Part shown: in pieces, positions 49,074 to 57,937 of the stretch
Numbering within the stretch: position 1 is the first letter of the stretch
How the letters are laid out: the number at the start of each line of letters is the position of its first letter
The notes under the pieces: generated by a model
The model's database searches: none
What the model was told of the DNA's origin: nothing
The model's input: the letters and a program-made list of their open reading frames with translations, nothing else
Assembly (NCBI RefSeq): GCF_002968335.2
Contig: NZ_CP134398.1
Location: 1,302,001 to 1,366,000, forward strand
Length of the DNA: 64,000 nt
Direction: 5' to 3'
DNA from: Mycobacterium sp. ITM-2016-00316
Lineage (GTDB): Bacteria > Actinomycetota > Actinomycetes > Mycobacteriales > Mycobacteriaceae
Made by a program: the position numbers and the translations under genes

Positions 49074-50197
49074 CCAGGGCGACGTTCCTGCTGTCGAAGG
49101 ACCCCGTCGCCGAGCACGGCGGGGACGTGGAGCTGTCCCGGCTGGTGATGCGGCTGGCATCGGATTCGCACGACGTGTCGGTGATCTGTCTGTCGCATCA
49201 GCCGCCGGGCCGCACGACCGCCGATCTGGTCGACGGCGGTGCCGTGGTGCAGCGGGTGGCCAAGTCCGGCGTCCAGCCGGTGCGGCTGCTCAAAGACACC
49301 GTGCGCAGCGGACGCAGCCTCGCGCATGCGCGTTTCGACCATGACGAACTGGTGGCCGCGATCTCCGCGTCGCCGGCCGATGTGTTCGTCGCCGAGCACA
49401 GTTACATGGCCGAATCGTTCCTGCGCAGCGACCAACGCGGCGCGGCGCGCTTCGTCGTCAACACCCATGTCAGCGAGTCGCTGGTCTGGCGGGCCACCCG
49501 CGGGGTGCTGGGGCGGCTGCAGGTGGGCAGGCTGGTGCGCGACGAACTGCGGGTGGCCCGGGCCGCCGACGCGGTGGGCACCTATGACGCGCAGGAGGCG
49601 GAGTTCTACCGTGCCAACGGTGTTCCGTCCGCGCGGTGGCTGGACCTGACGCTGCCCCCGGCCGCCCAGGTCGACGTGTCGGCGACGCCGCGGCGGCTGG
49701 TGCTGATGGGCACCCGGGACTGGCCGCCCAACCAGGAGGCCTTCCTGACCGCCCTGCGGCTGTGGCCGCAGATCTCCGCGGGTATCGCGGGCGCCGAACT
49801 CTGCGTGATCGGCGCCCGACACGCCAAGGCCAAGGCCCCGCACTATCCCGACGGTGTGCGCGACCTCGGCTTCGTCGACGATCTGGCCGGTTTCCTGGGG
49901 ACCTGCCGGGCCATGATCGCGCCGATCAGCACCGGCGGCGGGGTGCGGGTGAAGATCCTCGACGCGGCCAGGATGGGGCTGCCGGTGGTGGGCACCACCG
50001 CCGCGGTCGGGTCCCTGGGCGATCTGCTGGAACTCGGTGTCCACGACGAGGACGCCGACTTCGTCGCCGAATGCCGCCGGCTGCTGCTGGATCTGCCGGC
50101 CGCCACCTCGGCGGGGGAGCGGCTGTACGCGCTGAACAGCCAGTACTGGCAGCAGCGCCGACCCCACCGGGCGATCGAGGCGTTGCTGGCCGGCTAG
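49070..50197 (+). CDS. GT-B glycosyltransferase (GT4/GT1 type)
   Basis: A 375-residue glycosyltransferase. A Rossmann N-terminal half with FVAEHSYMAESFL precedes RLVLMGTRDWPPNQEAFLTA. The donor site is CRAMIAPISTGGGVRVKILD, followed by AARMGLPVVGTTAA, the pattern of WcaI/RfaB-like enzymes. It is coupled to the flippase gene by ATGA and ends overlapping by four bases with the convergent Wzy-like gene. Confidence 0.88.
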   Translation: MTRATFLLSKDPVAEHGGDVELSRLVMRLASDSHDVSVICLSHQPPGRTTADLVDGGAVVQRVAKSGVQPVRLLKDTVRSGRSLAHARFDHDELVAAISASPADVFVAEHSYMAESFLRSDQRGAARFVVNTHVSESLVWRATRGVLGRLQVGRLVRDELRVARAADAVGTYDAQEAEFYRANGVPSARWLDLTLPPAAQVDVSATPRRLVLMGTRDWPPNQEAFLTALRLWPQISAGIAGAELCVIGARHAKAKAPHYPDGVRDLGFVDDLAGFLGTCRAMIAPISTGGGVRVKILDAARMGLPVVGTTAAVGSLGDLLELGVHDEDADFVAECRRLLLDLPAATSAGERLYALNSQYWQQRRPHRAIEALLAG

Positions 50198-51690
50198 TAC
50201 CCGCGCACGCCGACCGCTGCCGCCGCAGGCACCGGCCGGGTCGCCTCCGCGATGCGCGTCTCCAGCGCCGAGCGTTCCTTGTCCTCCCGCCGAAGTTGAT
50301 CGGCGTAGGCCAGGAAGGTCAGGAAAATGGTGTACAGAAACACGATCTGCGGGATGACCACCACCGGGTGATCGAGATTCAGGGCAACGACCGAAAATCC
50401 GATGAATACGCCGCCATAAAGCGCGCCCGGTAGCGAATTCGATCGCAACAACCGGTAACCAATTACGCACCCGATCACGACGACCGCCAGAAAAGCCGCA
50501 CCGACGAAGATGCCGCCGCGGTGAATCGCGATCAACGGGGCGTTGGACACGAAGTTCTCGATGAAGGCGTATGCGCCGTCCTTGAACTCGCGTTGCGACC
50601 AACCCCAGCCGAACAACCAGTGCCCATCCATGCGTCCGGGGAACTCCCGGATCGAGTCCACCCGGTCGGTGGCGCCGGCGTCATTGGAGCTGAGCGTGCC
50701 CATCAACCGGGTGCGCACCGAGGGCACCATGAAGGCCCCGATGAAGGCCAGTGTCAGCGTGCCGACCAGGATTTGGCGATCGCGTGAGCGCATCGGGTGG
50801 AACACGAAAACCAGTACGACACCGACCAATACGCTGACGATGGCCGACCGGCTGAGCGTCAGCGCGATCGCCGAACCGAGGATCGCGGCCAGTACCACGC
50901 GGCGCCAGCCGGTGAAGACGATCATGGCGATCACGAACGAGATGACCAGACCGATACCGGCGGCGTTGGGGTCCAGCCACAGCCCGCCGAGCCGGCTGAA
51001 GGCCTGGCTGTCGGCGGCCACCTGGAATCGGTCGGTGCGCGGCAGATTCGAGGTGCCACCGGTGAAGAAGAAACGTTCGGTATTGGCCACGGCATAACCG
51101 AAGATCCGGAACGGCTGCAGCAGTATCTGATTGGAGCCCAGCACGATGGACCCGATGCCGATCAGCGCATTGAAGCTGGCCGCATAGACGAAGATCCGGC
51201 CGAACTTGGCCAGATGCTCGCGCGGCAGCGCGAGCAGCGCGAAGAAAGCGCCTGTCGCGATCGCCCATTTGGTGTAGTCCAGGATGTTCACGATCGAGCT
51301 GAACGTGACCACCATCGACACCGCCGAGATGACGACCAGCACCAGCACACTCTTGGCCAGTGTGCTGCCCAGCACCGGGAAGCGTTTGGCGGCGTTGGGA
51401 TGGACCAGGGCCGCCACCAGAGCGCCGCCGGCGAACGGCAGATACAACGGTAGGTGGACCCCCGGGAAGTAACCGAACGGCAGCGAGCCGACGGCGATCG
51501 CCATACCCCAGTACAGCCACAGCGGGTGGCGAAGTCCGATGTAGACACCGACCGCCAGCGCGATCAACCCGCCGACGGCCATGATCCCGAGTTTGCCGCT
51601 GAGCGCCACCGCGCCCGCGACCAACGGGACCAATATGATGATCGCGGCTCCGACCAGCAGGTCGGGCCGCGTGGACGCGCCGAGTTTCAT
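50194..51690 (-). CDS. Wzy-like polysaccharide polymerase / O-antigen ligase-family membrane protein
   Basis: A 498-residue protein with 10-12 membrane helices. The O-antigen ligase (Wzy_C) signature is visible in LGGLWLDPNAAGIGLVISF, ALTLSRSAIVSVLVGVVLVF and the long outer loop that follows (GHWLFGWGWSQREF, then NAPLIAIHRGGIFVGAAFL). It should polymerise flipped repeat units on the outer face. It is the only polysaccharide gene on the minus strand, and it is divergent from the Wzz/kinase-like gene across a 181-base region. Confidence 0.85.
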   Translation of the reverse strand: MKLGASTRPDLLVGAAIIILVPLVAGAVALSGKLGIMAVGGLIALAVGVYIGLRHPLWLYWGMAIAVGSLPFGYFPGVHLPLYLPFAGGALVAALVHPNAAKRFPVLGSTLAKSVLVLVVISAVSMVVTFSSIVNILDYTKWAIATGAFFALLALPREHLAKFGRIFVYAASFNALIGIGSIVLGSNQILLQPFRIFGYAVANTERFFFTGGTSNLPRTDRFQVAADSQAFSRLGGLWLDPNAAGIGLVISFVIAMIVFTGWRRVVLAAILGSAIALTLSRSAIVSVLVGVVLVFVFHPMRSRDRQILVGTLTLAFIGAFMVPSVRTRLMGTLSSNDAGATDRVDSIREFPGRMDGHWLFGWGWSQREFKDGAYAFIENFVSNAPLIAIHRGGIFVGAAFLAVVVIGCVIGYRLLRSNSLPGALYGGVFIGFSVVALNLDHPVVVIPQIVFLYTIFLTFLAYADQLRREDKERSALETRIAEATRPVPAAAAVGVRGY

Positions 51691-51739
51691 TGCGGGCTCG
51701 TCTTCATTGCGGAATGATCCTCACGGCTTTACCGCACCG

Positions 51740-51837
51740 TCGTTGCATTTAACTATCCTTGCACCGACTCAGCTGGCCGCGCTACAGGGGCGCTCGGCAA
51801 AGTGTGCAGCTACTGTTGTTGACGCTATCGTTGCATT
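51740..51837. repeat. direct repeat TCGTTGCATT x2 in the wzy/wzc divergent region
   Basis: TCGTTGCATT occurs at 51740-51749 and again at 51828-51837, between the divergent Wzy-like and Wzz/kinase-like genes. It may be a pair of regulator sites. No dyad symmetry is apparent. Confidence 0.4.
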
Positions 51838-51871
51838 GTTGCGGCGATCCCAGAGCGAATGGAGTGCTCCC

Positions 51872-53332
51872 TTGGCCATCGGTGATTACCTGCGAATTTT
51901 TCGCCGGTTGTGGTGGGTGGTGCTCTTGGCGACGCTGATCGGCGTCGCAGTGGGCTACGCGACCACCCTCTTCTCGACCACGCAGTACTCATCGACGACA
52001 AGACTTTTCGTCACCACTCAGAGCGGCACCTCGGTGGGCGACGCCTACCAGAACAACCTGTTCTCCCAGGAGCGCGTGTTTTCCTACGCCGGTCTGGCCA
52101 CCAGTGACCAGGTCGCAGCGCGAGCCATCGATCAGCTCAAGGCACCGCTGACCGTCGACGAACTACGCGCCAAGATCACCGCTGTCCCGCTGCCGCAGAC
52201 CGTGTTGCTGGATGTCACCGCCACCGATCCGGACCCGGCCGCCGCGCAGCGCTACGCCAATGCCGTTGCCGACCAACTGGTGAACGTGACCGCCGAGCTG
52301 GAGACCTCGCGGCGCGGCGGTGAGGCCGCGGCCGCCGCTGTGCTCGTCGACGACGCCAGCTACGGAACCGAAGTGGCCGCCATGGGCCTGACCACCCGCC
52401 TGGCCGCCGGCGCGGTGGGCGGCCTGGTGCTCGGGGTGCTGCTGGCGATCGGGCTGGGTCTGTCGGACACCAAACTGCGCCGTCGCGAACGCATGGAGGA
52501 CGTCACCGGCATCCCGCTGCTGGGCACACTGGTGGCCGACAAGCAGAGCCGCGACGGCATCATCGACATCGACTCCGGCGGCCTGGCCGTCGAGCGTCTG
52601 CGCGAACTGCGCACCAACGTGCAGTTCGCCCGCAATGCCACCGGCCAGCATCCCCGGGTGATCGCCGTGACCAGCCCGTCCCCACAGGACGGCCGGTCCT
52701 CGACGGCCATCGACCTGGCCGTCGCGTTCGCCGAGTCGGGCCACTCGGTGGTCCTGGTCGACGGTGACCTGGTGAATCCGGAACTGCCGCAGCTGCTCGG
52801 GCTGGACTCCGGCACCGTGACACAGGCGGGCACGAAGGGCTTCACCACACTGCTCGCCGGCCAGCACGATCTGTCCGAGTCACTGATCGAGGTGCCGCAG
52901 TCCGGGTTCGCGTTGCTGCCGTCGGGTCCGGTGCCCTCGGTGCGCCGTGAGTTGTGGGGCGATCAGCGGGTGCAGCGGGTGCTGGAGCTGCTGCGCGGAC
53001 ACTTCGACTACGTCATCATCGACACCCCGCCGCTGACCAAGTACGCCGACGGCGCGGTGCCCGCCGCGCTCGGTGACGGTGCACTGGTGCTCGGCCGGCT
53101 CGGCCACACCAAGACCTCGGAGCTGCGCAAGGCGCTCAAGGTGCTGCAGACCGCGCACGCCCCGGTACTCGGTGTGGTGGCGACCTGCGAGCCCGGACAT
53201 CGTCGTGAGCTGTCCGCCGACCGCAAGCACCAGGGCGGTGCTCATGCCGCCGCCGCATCGCCGGCCGCCTCCGAGGATGACGCCGACAGCCGCACCGCGA
53301 GGTCGCAGGCCTCATCTCGCACCTCGGGATAA
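51872..53332 (+). CDS. Wzz/BY-kinase-like chain-length protein with a defective Walker A motif
   Basis: A 486-residue protein of the Wzc/CpsCD layout. The first membrane helix is WWVVLLATLIGVAVGYA, followed by an extracytoplasmic Wzz domain to about residue 170. The second helix is TTRLAAGAVGGLVLGVLLAIGL, then a cytosolic P-loop domain. Walker A-prime (VVLVDGDLVNPEL) and Walker B (FDYVIIDTPPL) are present. The P-loop reads SPQDGRSST, with Arg275 where the catalytic Lys belongs, and the C-terminal tail has no tyrosine cluster. It may control chain length without kinase activity. TTG 51872 is supported by GGAG seven bases upstream. Confidence 0.82.
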   Translation: MAIGDYLRIFRRLWWVVLLATLIGVAVGYATTLFSTTQYSSTTRLFVTTQSGTSVGDAYQNNLFSQERVFSYAGLATSDQVAARAIDQLKAPLTVDELRAKITAVPLPQTVLLDVTATDPDPAAAQRYANAVADQLVNVTAELETSRRGGEAAAAAVLVDDASYGTEVAAMGLTTRLAAGAVGGLVLGVLLAIGLGLSDTKLRRRERMEDVTGIPLLGTLVADKQSRDGIIDIDSGGLAVERLRELRTNVQFARNATGQHPRVIAVTSPSPQDGRSSTAIDLAVAFAESGHSVVLVDGDLVNPELPQLLGLDSGTVTQAGTKGFTTLLAGQHDLSESLIEVPQSGFALLPSGPVPSVRRELWGDQRVQRVLELLRGHFDYVIIDTPPLTKYADGAVPAALGDGALVLGRLGHTKTSELRKALKVLQTAHAPVLGVVATCEPGHRRELSADRKHQGGAHAAAASPAASEDDADSRTARSQASSRTSG

Positions 53333-53336
53333 CGGC

Positions 53337-54587
53337 GTGCCGAGTCTGATTCGTGGTGCGGCGGTCGTGTTCGTGGCTGTCGTACTGGTGACGTCATGCG
53401 CCCCGGCCGAGGCGCCGGCACCACCTCCGGGCTCGGACACCGTGGCGATCAAGACCTTCATCCCGCCCTTCGATGGCAAACCCCGACTGCCACCGCCCGA
53501 TATGAACGATGACGGGCCGGGGTCGCTGGTATCGGTCGAACCGATGAGCGGCAGCGAACTGCTCAACCAGGACGACGCGACGTACATGCGCGTCGTCTAC
53601 CGCTCGACGTCGGGCGTGGACGGATCGCCGACCGAGGTCTCCGGTGCGGTCGCGATCCCGCCGGGCGATCCGCCCAAGGGCGGCTGGCCCATCCTGGCCT
53701 TCGGGCAGGGCACCAAGGGCGTGCTGAACAAATGCGCGAGCAGCCTCTACGGCAGCCTGCCGCTGAACGCCTGGACGATGTCGGTGTTCGTCCGCTCGGG
53801 CTTCCTGGTCACCGTCTCGGACTTCCAGGGCGCCGGGGTCGAGGGTTACCAGCACCCGTTCCTCAACGCCAAGACGTACGGCTACAACGTCATCGACTCC
53901 GTGCGTGCGGCGCGGCGGGTCGGCGCCGAAACCAGCGACCGCTGGCTGTCCTACGGCCACTCGGCAGGCGGACTGGCGGTATGGGCGGCCGCCGAACAGG
54001 CCCCCACCTACGGTCAGGGACTCGACCTGCTCGGCACCGTCTCGATGGCACCGGCCGCCGACATGTCCGGTCTGGCCGACGCCGCCTGGGAGGGCACGCT
54101 GACCCCCGATCAGCGGGTGACACTCGTGTTCGCCCTGCAGTCGCTGAAGTGGTTCAACCCCGAGATGAATCTGGACAATTACCGGCGCGGCACCACCGCC
54201 GAGAACTGGGATCAACTGCTCGACTGCATCCCACCGAACTTCGACGACATCGCCAGGGTGCGTGGGTTGATGACCAACGAAGACCTCCGGCCCGCCACCT
54301 ACGAGGATGTCGTCTGGTTGCGTGAGCGCCTCGCGGAAATCGCTGTGCCACAAGCCCCCAACACCACACCGATGGTCGTCGGTTACGGCACCCAGGACAT
54401 GCTGGTCAATCAGTCCTGGTTCGAGCAGGCACTGGACCGGGCCTGCGCGATGGGCAGTTACATCGAGATCCGTAAGGGACCCGGCAAGGGGCACGCCGAC
54501 CTGGACAGTGGTTTCACCCTGCCCTGGCTGATGGATCGCCTCGACGGCGCCGAGCCGCCGCCCAACGATTGCCTGAGCCGAAATTGA
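53337..54587 (+). CDS. secretory-lipase-type alpha/beta-hydrolase lipoprotein, paralogue A
   Basis: A 416-residue hydrolase anchored as a lipoprotein. The signal is AAVVFVAVVLVTSC, with the lipid-modified Cys near residue 21. The family core contains GPGSLVSVEPM, VVYRSTSGVDGSPTEVSGAV, and the nucleophile in SYGHSAGGLAVWAA (Ser209). The probable acid is in YGTQDMLVNQSW and the His in GKGHADLD. The LIP family includes fungal secretory lipases and actinobacterial esterases. GTG 53337 lies four bases after the Wzz/kinase-like stop, so it is in that operon. It should act at the outer face of the membrane. Confidence 0.87.
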   Translation: MPSLIRGAAVVFVAVVLVTSCAPAEAPAPPPGSDTVAIKTFIPPFDGKPRLPPPDMNDDGPGSLVSVEPMSGSELLNQDDATYMRVVYRSTSGVDGSPTEVSGAVAIPPGDPPKGGWPILAFGQGTKGVLNKCASSLYGSLPLNAWTMSVFVRSGFLVTVSDFQGAGVEGYQHPFLNAKTYGYNVIDSVRAARRVGAETSDRWLSYGHSAGGLAVWAAAEQAPTYGQGLDLLGTVSMAPAADMSGLADAAWEGTLTPDQRVTLVFALQSLKWFNPEMNLDNYRRGTTAENWDQLLDCIPPNFDDIARVRGLMTNEDLRPATYEDVVWLRERLAEIAVPQAPNTTPMVVGYGTQDMLVNQSWFEQALDRACAMGSYIEIRKGPGKGHADLDSGFTLPWLMDRLDGAEPPPNDCLSRN

Positions 54588-55330
54588 GGGCCCCGGTCGA
54601 TGTGCCACGGGCGCGGGATTATCTGACGATCGTCGCCAGGGGCTGGGTGGTGATCCTGCTGGCCACGCTGCTGGCGCCCGCCGCCGCGTTCGGCATGCAG
54701 AAACTCACCGCCGAACGCAGTTACACCGCGTCGGTGCTGCTGTTCGCGCAGGTCGCCGGTGACCCGGGCACCTACTCGGCCTACGCCGGCGGGATCGGGG
54801 CCAACGGCCGGATGTCCACCTACGTGTCACTGGCCCAATCCTCGGTGATCAGCGAGCGCACCATCGAGCAACTCGGGTTGCCGCTGACCCCGGCCGAACT
54901 CGCGGCCAAGGTCACCGCGACGTGGGAGCCCTACGGCGTCTCGCGGTTCGGGCGGCCCTCCTCGGCGCTGCTGCGGGTCGGGGTGACGGGCACCGATCCG
55001 CAGACCACCATCGACACGGTCAACACGCTGGCGTCGGTGCTGATGAAGATGTCCGGCGAGCTGGAGTGGGTCGAGTCCGAGCCCACCGATCCCATCCAGT
55101 ACACCGGCCCGGCGGCCGAACTCGTCGCCGTCGACCCGGCGACGGTTGCGCACGAGGTCCAGCCCGATCTGACGAATACGCTGCTGGTGGCGACCGGCGT
55201 CGGCTTCGCGCTCAGCCTGGTGCTGGTGCTGGCGTTCGGGCTCAGCCGTGACGAGGTGCTGACCGGCAGCCAACTCCGGTATGCCGCCAACTCGTCCGCC
55301 TCCTCCAACGGCGAGCCCACCAGGTCTTAG
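54584..55330 (+). CDS. Wzz-like chain-length determinant protein without kinase domain
   Basis: A 248-residue protein with an N-terminal membrane helix (GWVVILLATLLAPAAAFGM). An extracytoplasmic domain follows, with VSLAQSSVISERTIEQLGL, the Wzz-like repeat-site pattern, and a second helix LLVATGVGFALSLVLVLAFGL. It ends in a short Ser/Asn-rich cytosolic tail. It resembles the CpsC half of a split Wzc. TTG 54584 overlaps the previous stop (TTGA). TTG 54569 and GTG 54602 are alternatives. Confidence 0.8.
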   Translation: MRAPVDVPRARDYLTIVARGWVVILLATLLAPAAAFGMQKLTAERSYTASVLLFAQVAGDPGTYSAYAGGIGANGRMSTYVSLAQSSVISERTIEQLGLPLTPAELAAKVTATWEPYGVSRFGRPSSALLRVGVTGTDPQTTIDTVNTLASVLMKMSGELEWVESEPTDPIQYTGPAAELVAVDPATVAHEVQPDLTNTLLVATGVGFALSLVLVLAFGLSRDEVLTGSQLRYAANSSASSNGEPTRS

Positions 55331-55337
55331 GAGCTCG

Positions 55338-56597
55338 ATGGCACACATGATCTGCGCGAGGACGACACGTAAGGCGCTGGCGAGTTCGCTGCTGGCGCTC
55401 GCATTGGTGGTCGCGGGCTGTTCGGAGCCGGACCCCGGCCCGTCCGCCGCGGTGGTCTCGGAAATCCAGCTGCCCGCCGACTATTCGGCCACCGGGCCCG
55501 GTGCGCTCGTCAGCGCCACCCGGCTGCCCACCATCGATCGCCGGCTGCTGCGGGTCACCTCTGTCGCGGCCCACATCACCTACAACTCGACCTCCGGTGT
55601 CGACGGCAGCTCACAGGTCGTGTCCGGCAGCGTGTTCGCTCCGAGCGGCACCCCGCCCGAGGGCGGCTGGCCCGTGATCGTGTTCGGTCACGGCACCACC
55701 GGTGTGCTCTCGGAATGCGCGCCGTCGCTGTCGCCCACCCTGCTGGGTGCCGCCGGGGCGGTGCGGGCGCTGGTCACCCTCGGCTACATGATGGTGGTTC
55801 CGGACTATCAAGGTCTGGGCACCATCGACAGCTACCACCCCTACCTGGATGCCACCACGGCCGGGTACAACATGATCGACGCGGCCAGCGCGGCCCGCAA
55901 ACTGGTCCCCGATTCGTCGGACAGATGGGTCGCCTTCGGGGTGTCCCAGGGCGGCCAGGCGTCGTGGGCCGCCAACGAGTTGATCGCCGGCTACGGTGCA
56001 CAGGACACCCGGCTCATCGGATCGGTGAGCGTGTCGCCCGCGGCCGATATCACCGGCATGGCGGATATGGCCGCCGAGGGCATCCTGTCCCCGCAGCAGC
56101 GGATCGCCATGGTGCTCATCCTGTCGTCACTGCAGAACGCACATCCCGACTTCGATCTCGACGATTACCGGCGTGGCCTGGTCGAAGAGAAGTGGGATCT
56201 GCTCGCCGGATGCTCCACCGTTGCCACCGAGGATCGGCTCGCGGTGGCCGAGCAGATTCCGCCGGAGGACCTGCGCCCTTCGACCCCCGAGGCCCTGGAC
56301 AGGTTGCGCGGGTATCTGAACCAGATGAGCGGTCTGCCGCGCGCGCCGGCCAGCGCGCCGATGTTCGTGGTGCACGGTGACGCCGATGACGTGGTTCCGG
56401 TGGTGTGGACCACCGAAGCGGTCCGAAGAGCCTGCGACATGGGCGATACCGTGGCATCCTTCATCGCTGGTGGCCGGGGACACGGTGACTTCGATCCCAT
56501 CGTGTCGCTGGACTGGATCATGAAGCGGTTCGACGACGCGCCCGCCGACAGCACCTGCGCGGTCGAGGGCGGGCCGTCGATCCTCAAGACCACCTAG
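55338..56597 (+). CDS. secretory-lipase-type alpha/beta-hydrolase lipoprotein, paralogue B
   Basis: A 419-residue paralogue of the 53337 protein. The lipobox is ALVVAGC near residue 28. The shared pattern is GPGALVSATRL, TYNSTSGVDGSSQVVSGSVF and FGHGTTGVLSECAPS. The nucleophile is in FGVSQGGQASWAA (Ser203), with GDADDVVPVVW and GRGHGDFDP supplying acid and base. AGGAG lies before ATG 55338, seven bases after the Wzz-like stop. The substrate is unknown. A role in trimming or adding acyl groups on the polysaccharide is inference from context. Confidence 0.87.
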   Translation: MAHMICARTTRKALASSLLALALVVAGCSEPDPGPSAAVVSEIQLPADYSATGPGALVSATRLPTIDRRLLRVTSVAAHITYNSTSGVDGSSQVVSGSVFAPSGTPPEGGWPVIVFGHGTTGVLSECAPSLSPTLLGAAGAVRALVTLGYMMVVPDYQGLGTIDSYHPYLDATTAGYNMIDAASAARKLVPDSSDRWVAFGVSQGGQASWAANELIAGYGAQDTRLIGSVSVSPAADITGMADMAAEGILSPQQRIAMVLILSSLQNAHPDFDLDDYRRGLVEEKWDLLAGCSTVATEDRLAVAEQIPPEDLRPSTPEALDRLRGYLNQMSGLPRAPASAPMFVVHGDADDVVPVVWTTEAVRRACDMGDTVASFIAGGRGHGDFDPIVSLDWIMKRFDDAPADSTCAVEGGPSILKTT

Positions 56598-56650
56598 TCG
56601 AGACCACCACATCGGACGGGCATCCTGACCACCGCGACCGGAGAACGCTC

Positions 56651-57937
56651 ATGACAGACACCAACGCGACGCGCGGTGGCGCGGGGGCCTCCGGCGTGCC
56701 GGCCGTCGAGTCCCAGGTGGTCGCCAGTTCGCCGACGCATACCAGGATCATCGGCCTCGACGGTATCCGCGGGCTGGGCTGTCTGGCGGTGGTGATGGGC
56801 CATGTGGCGCTGAGTTATTCGCCGGTCACCCACGACAAGGCCTTCCTCGGCGTGCTCGGTCTGGCGCTCATCCTGTTCTTCGTGCTCAGCGGATTCCTGC
56901 TGTTCCTGCCCTATATCCGCCGGCTGACCAAGGACCGGGCGAAGGCCGCCATGCCGGACACCAAGCAGTACGCCCTGCACCGGGTCTTCCGGGTCTTCCC
57001 CGGGTATCTCACGATCTTCTTGATCTGCAATTTCGTGCTCCAGGTGGCGTACGTGCAGAATTCGGCGATCCAGCCGCACGGCACCGACGCCGGCACCGGG
57101 ATGATCACCGACCCATGGGAGCTGCTGGCGAATCTGACGCTGACGCAGACCTACATCCCCGAGTACGTGCAGACGGGGATCAGCCCGGCCTGGTCACTCA
57201 CTTTGGAGATCGCGTTCTACGCGGTGCTGCCGTTGTTGGGTTACCTGCTCTTCGCGCTGCGCAAGCGCACCGATCTGAAGCCGTTGGTGCTGGCCTGCCT
57301 GGCCCCGGCCATCCTGCTGGTGCTCGGCATCGTGGGCCGACTGTTCGCGCCGCTGGTGTTCTCGGCCACCGGCGCGGACACCGTGATGATGCAGAACTGG
57401 GGGCCCACCTGGGCTGCGGTGTTCATGCGCAGCTTCATCACCAATGCGGACCTGTTCGCCTACGGCATGTTCGCCGCGATCCTGTTCGTCGCGATCGAAC
57501 AGGGTGTCATCTCCGTCCCGGCGGCCAGGCGCATCCACCTGCTGTGCTTCCCGCTGCTGCTGGTGTCCTTCGCCGCCGCGCTCGTGCTCGCGGTGAAGGG
57601 CACCGTATTCGCCACTGCCGGAATCGGCTTCGTCTCCGCGGTGTTCATCGCGATCGTCGTTCTGCCGTTGGCGCGGGGGAAGGATTCCCCGATCGCGCGT
57701 TTCCTGGACCTGAAACCGTTCCACTTCGTCGGCGTGATCTCACTGTCGGTGTACCTGTGGCATTACCCGGTGTTGTTGCTGCTGGGCCGCTACGACCTGG
57801 CCGCCGGCGACTCCTGGAGCGGCATGTTCCGTAATGTTGCGGTGGTGGCCGTCGTGACGATCCTGCTGTCGACCATCACCTACTACGCCGTGGAGCGTCC
57901 GGGCCTCGGTCTCGTCAATCGGTTCCGGAAGAATTGA
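56651..57937 (+). CDS. acyltransferase-3 (OafA/YrhL-type) membrane O-acyltransferase
   Basis: A 428-residue integral membrane protein with about ten helices. The family start is RIIGLDGIRGLGCLAVVMGH, with the conserved Arg and catalytic-site His. Then come FFVLSGFLLFLPY, RVFRVFPGYL and the late VISLSVYLWHYPVLLL. These enzymes move acetyl or other acyl groups onto extracytoplasmic glycans. The stop and the next ATG share a base (TGATG), coupling it to hydrolase paralogue C. This is the strongest genomic link between acylation and the hydrolases. Confidence 0.92.
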   Translation: MTDTNATRGGAGASGVPAVESQVVASSPTHTRIIGLDGIRGLGCLAVVMGHVALSYSPVTHDKAFLGVLGLALILFFVLSGFLLFLPYIRRLTKDRAKAAMPDTKQYALHRVFRVFPGYLTIFLICNFVLQVAYVQNSAIQPHGTDAGTGMITDPWELLANLTLTQTYIPEYVQTGISPAWSLTLEIAFYAVLPLLGYLLFALRKRTDLKPLVLACLAPAILLVLGIVGRLFAPLVFSATGADTVMMQNWGPTWAAVFMRSFITNADLFAYGMFAAILFVAIEQGVISVPAARRIHLLCFPLLLVSFAAALVLAVKGTVFATAGIGFVSAVFIAIVVLPLARGKDSPIARFLDLKPFHFVGVISLSVYLWHYPVLLLLGRYDLAAGDSWSGMFRNVAVVAVVTILLSTITYYAVERPGLGLVNRFRKN

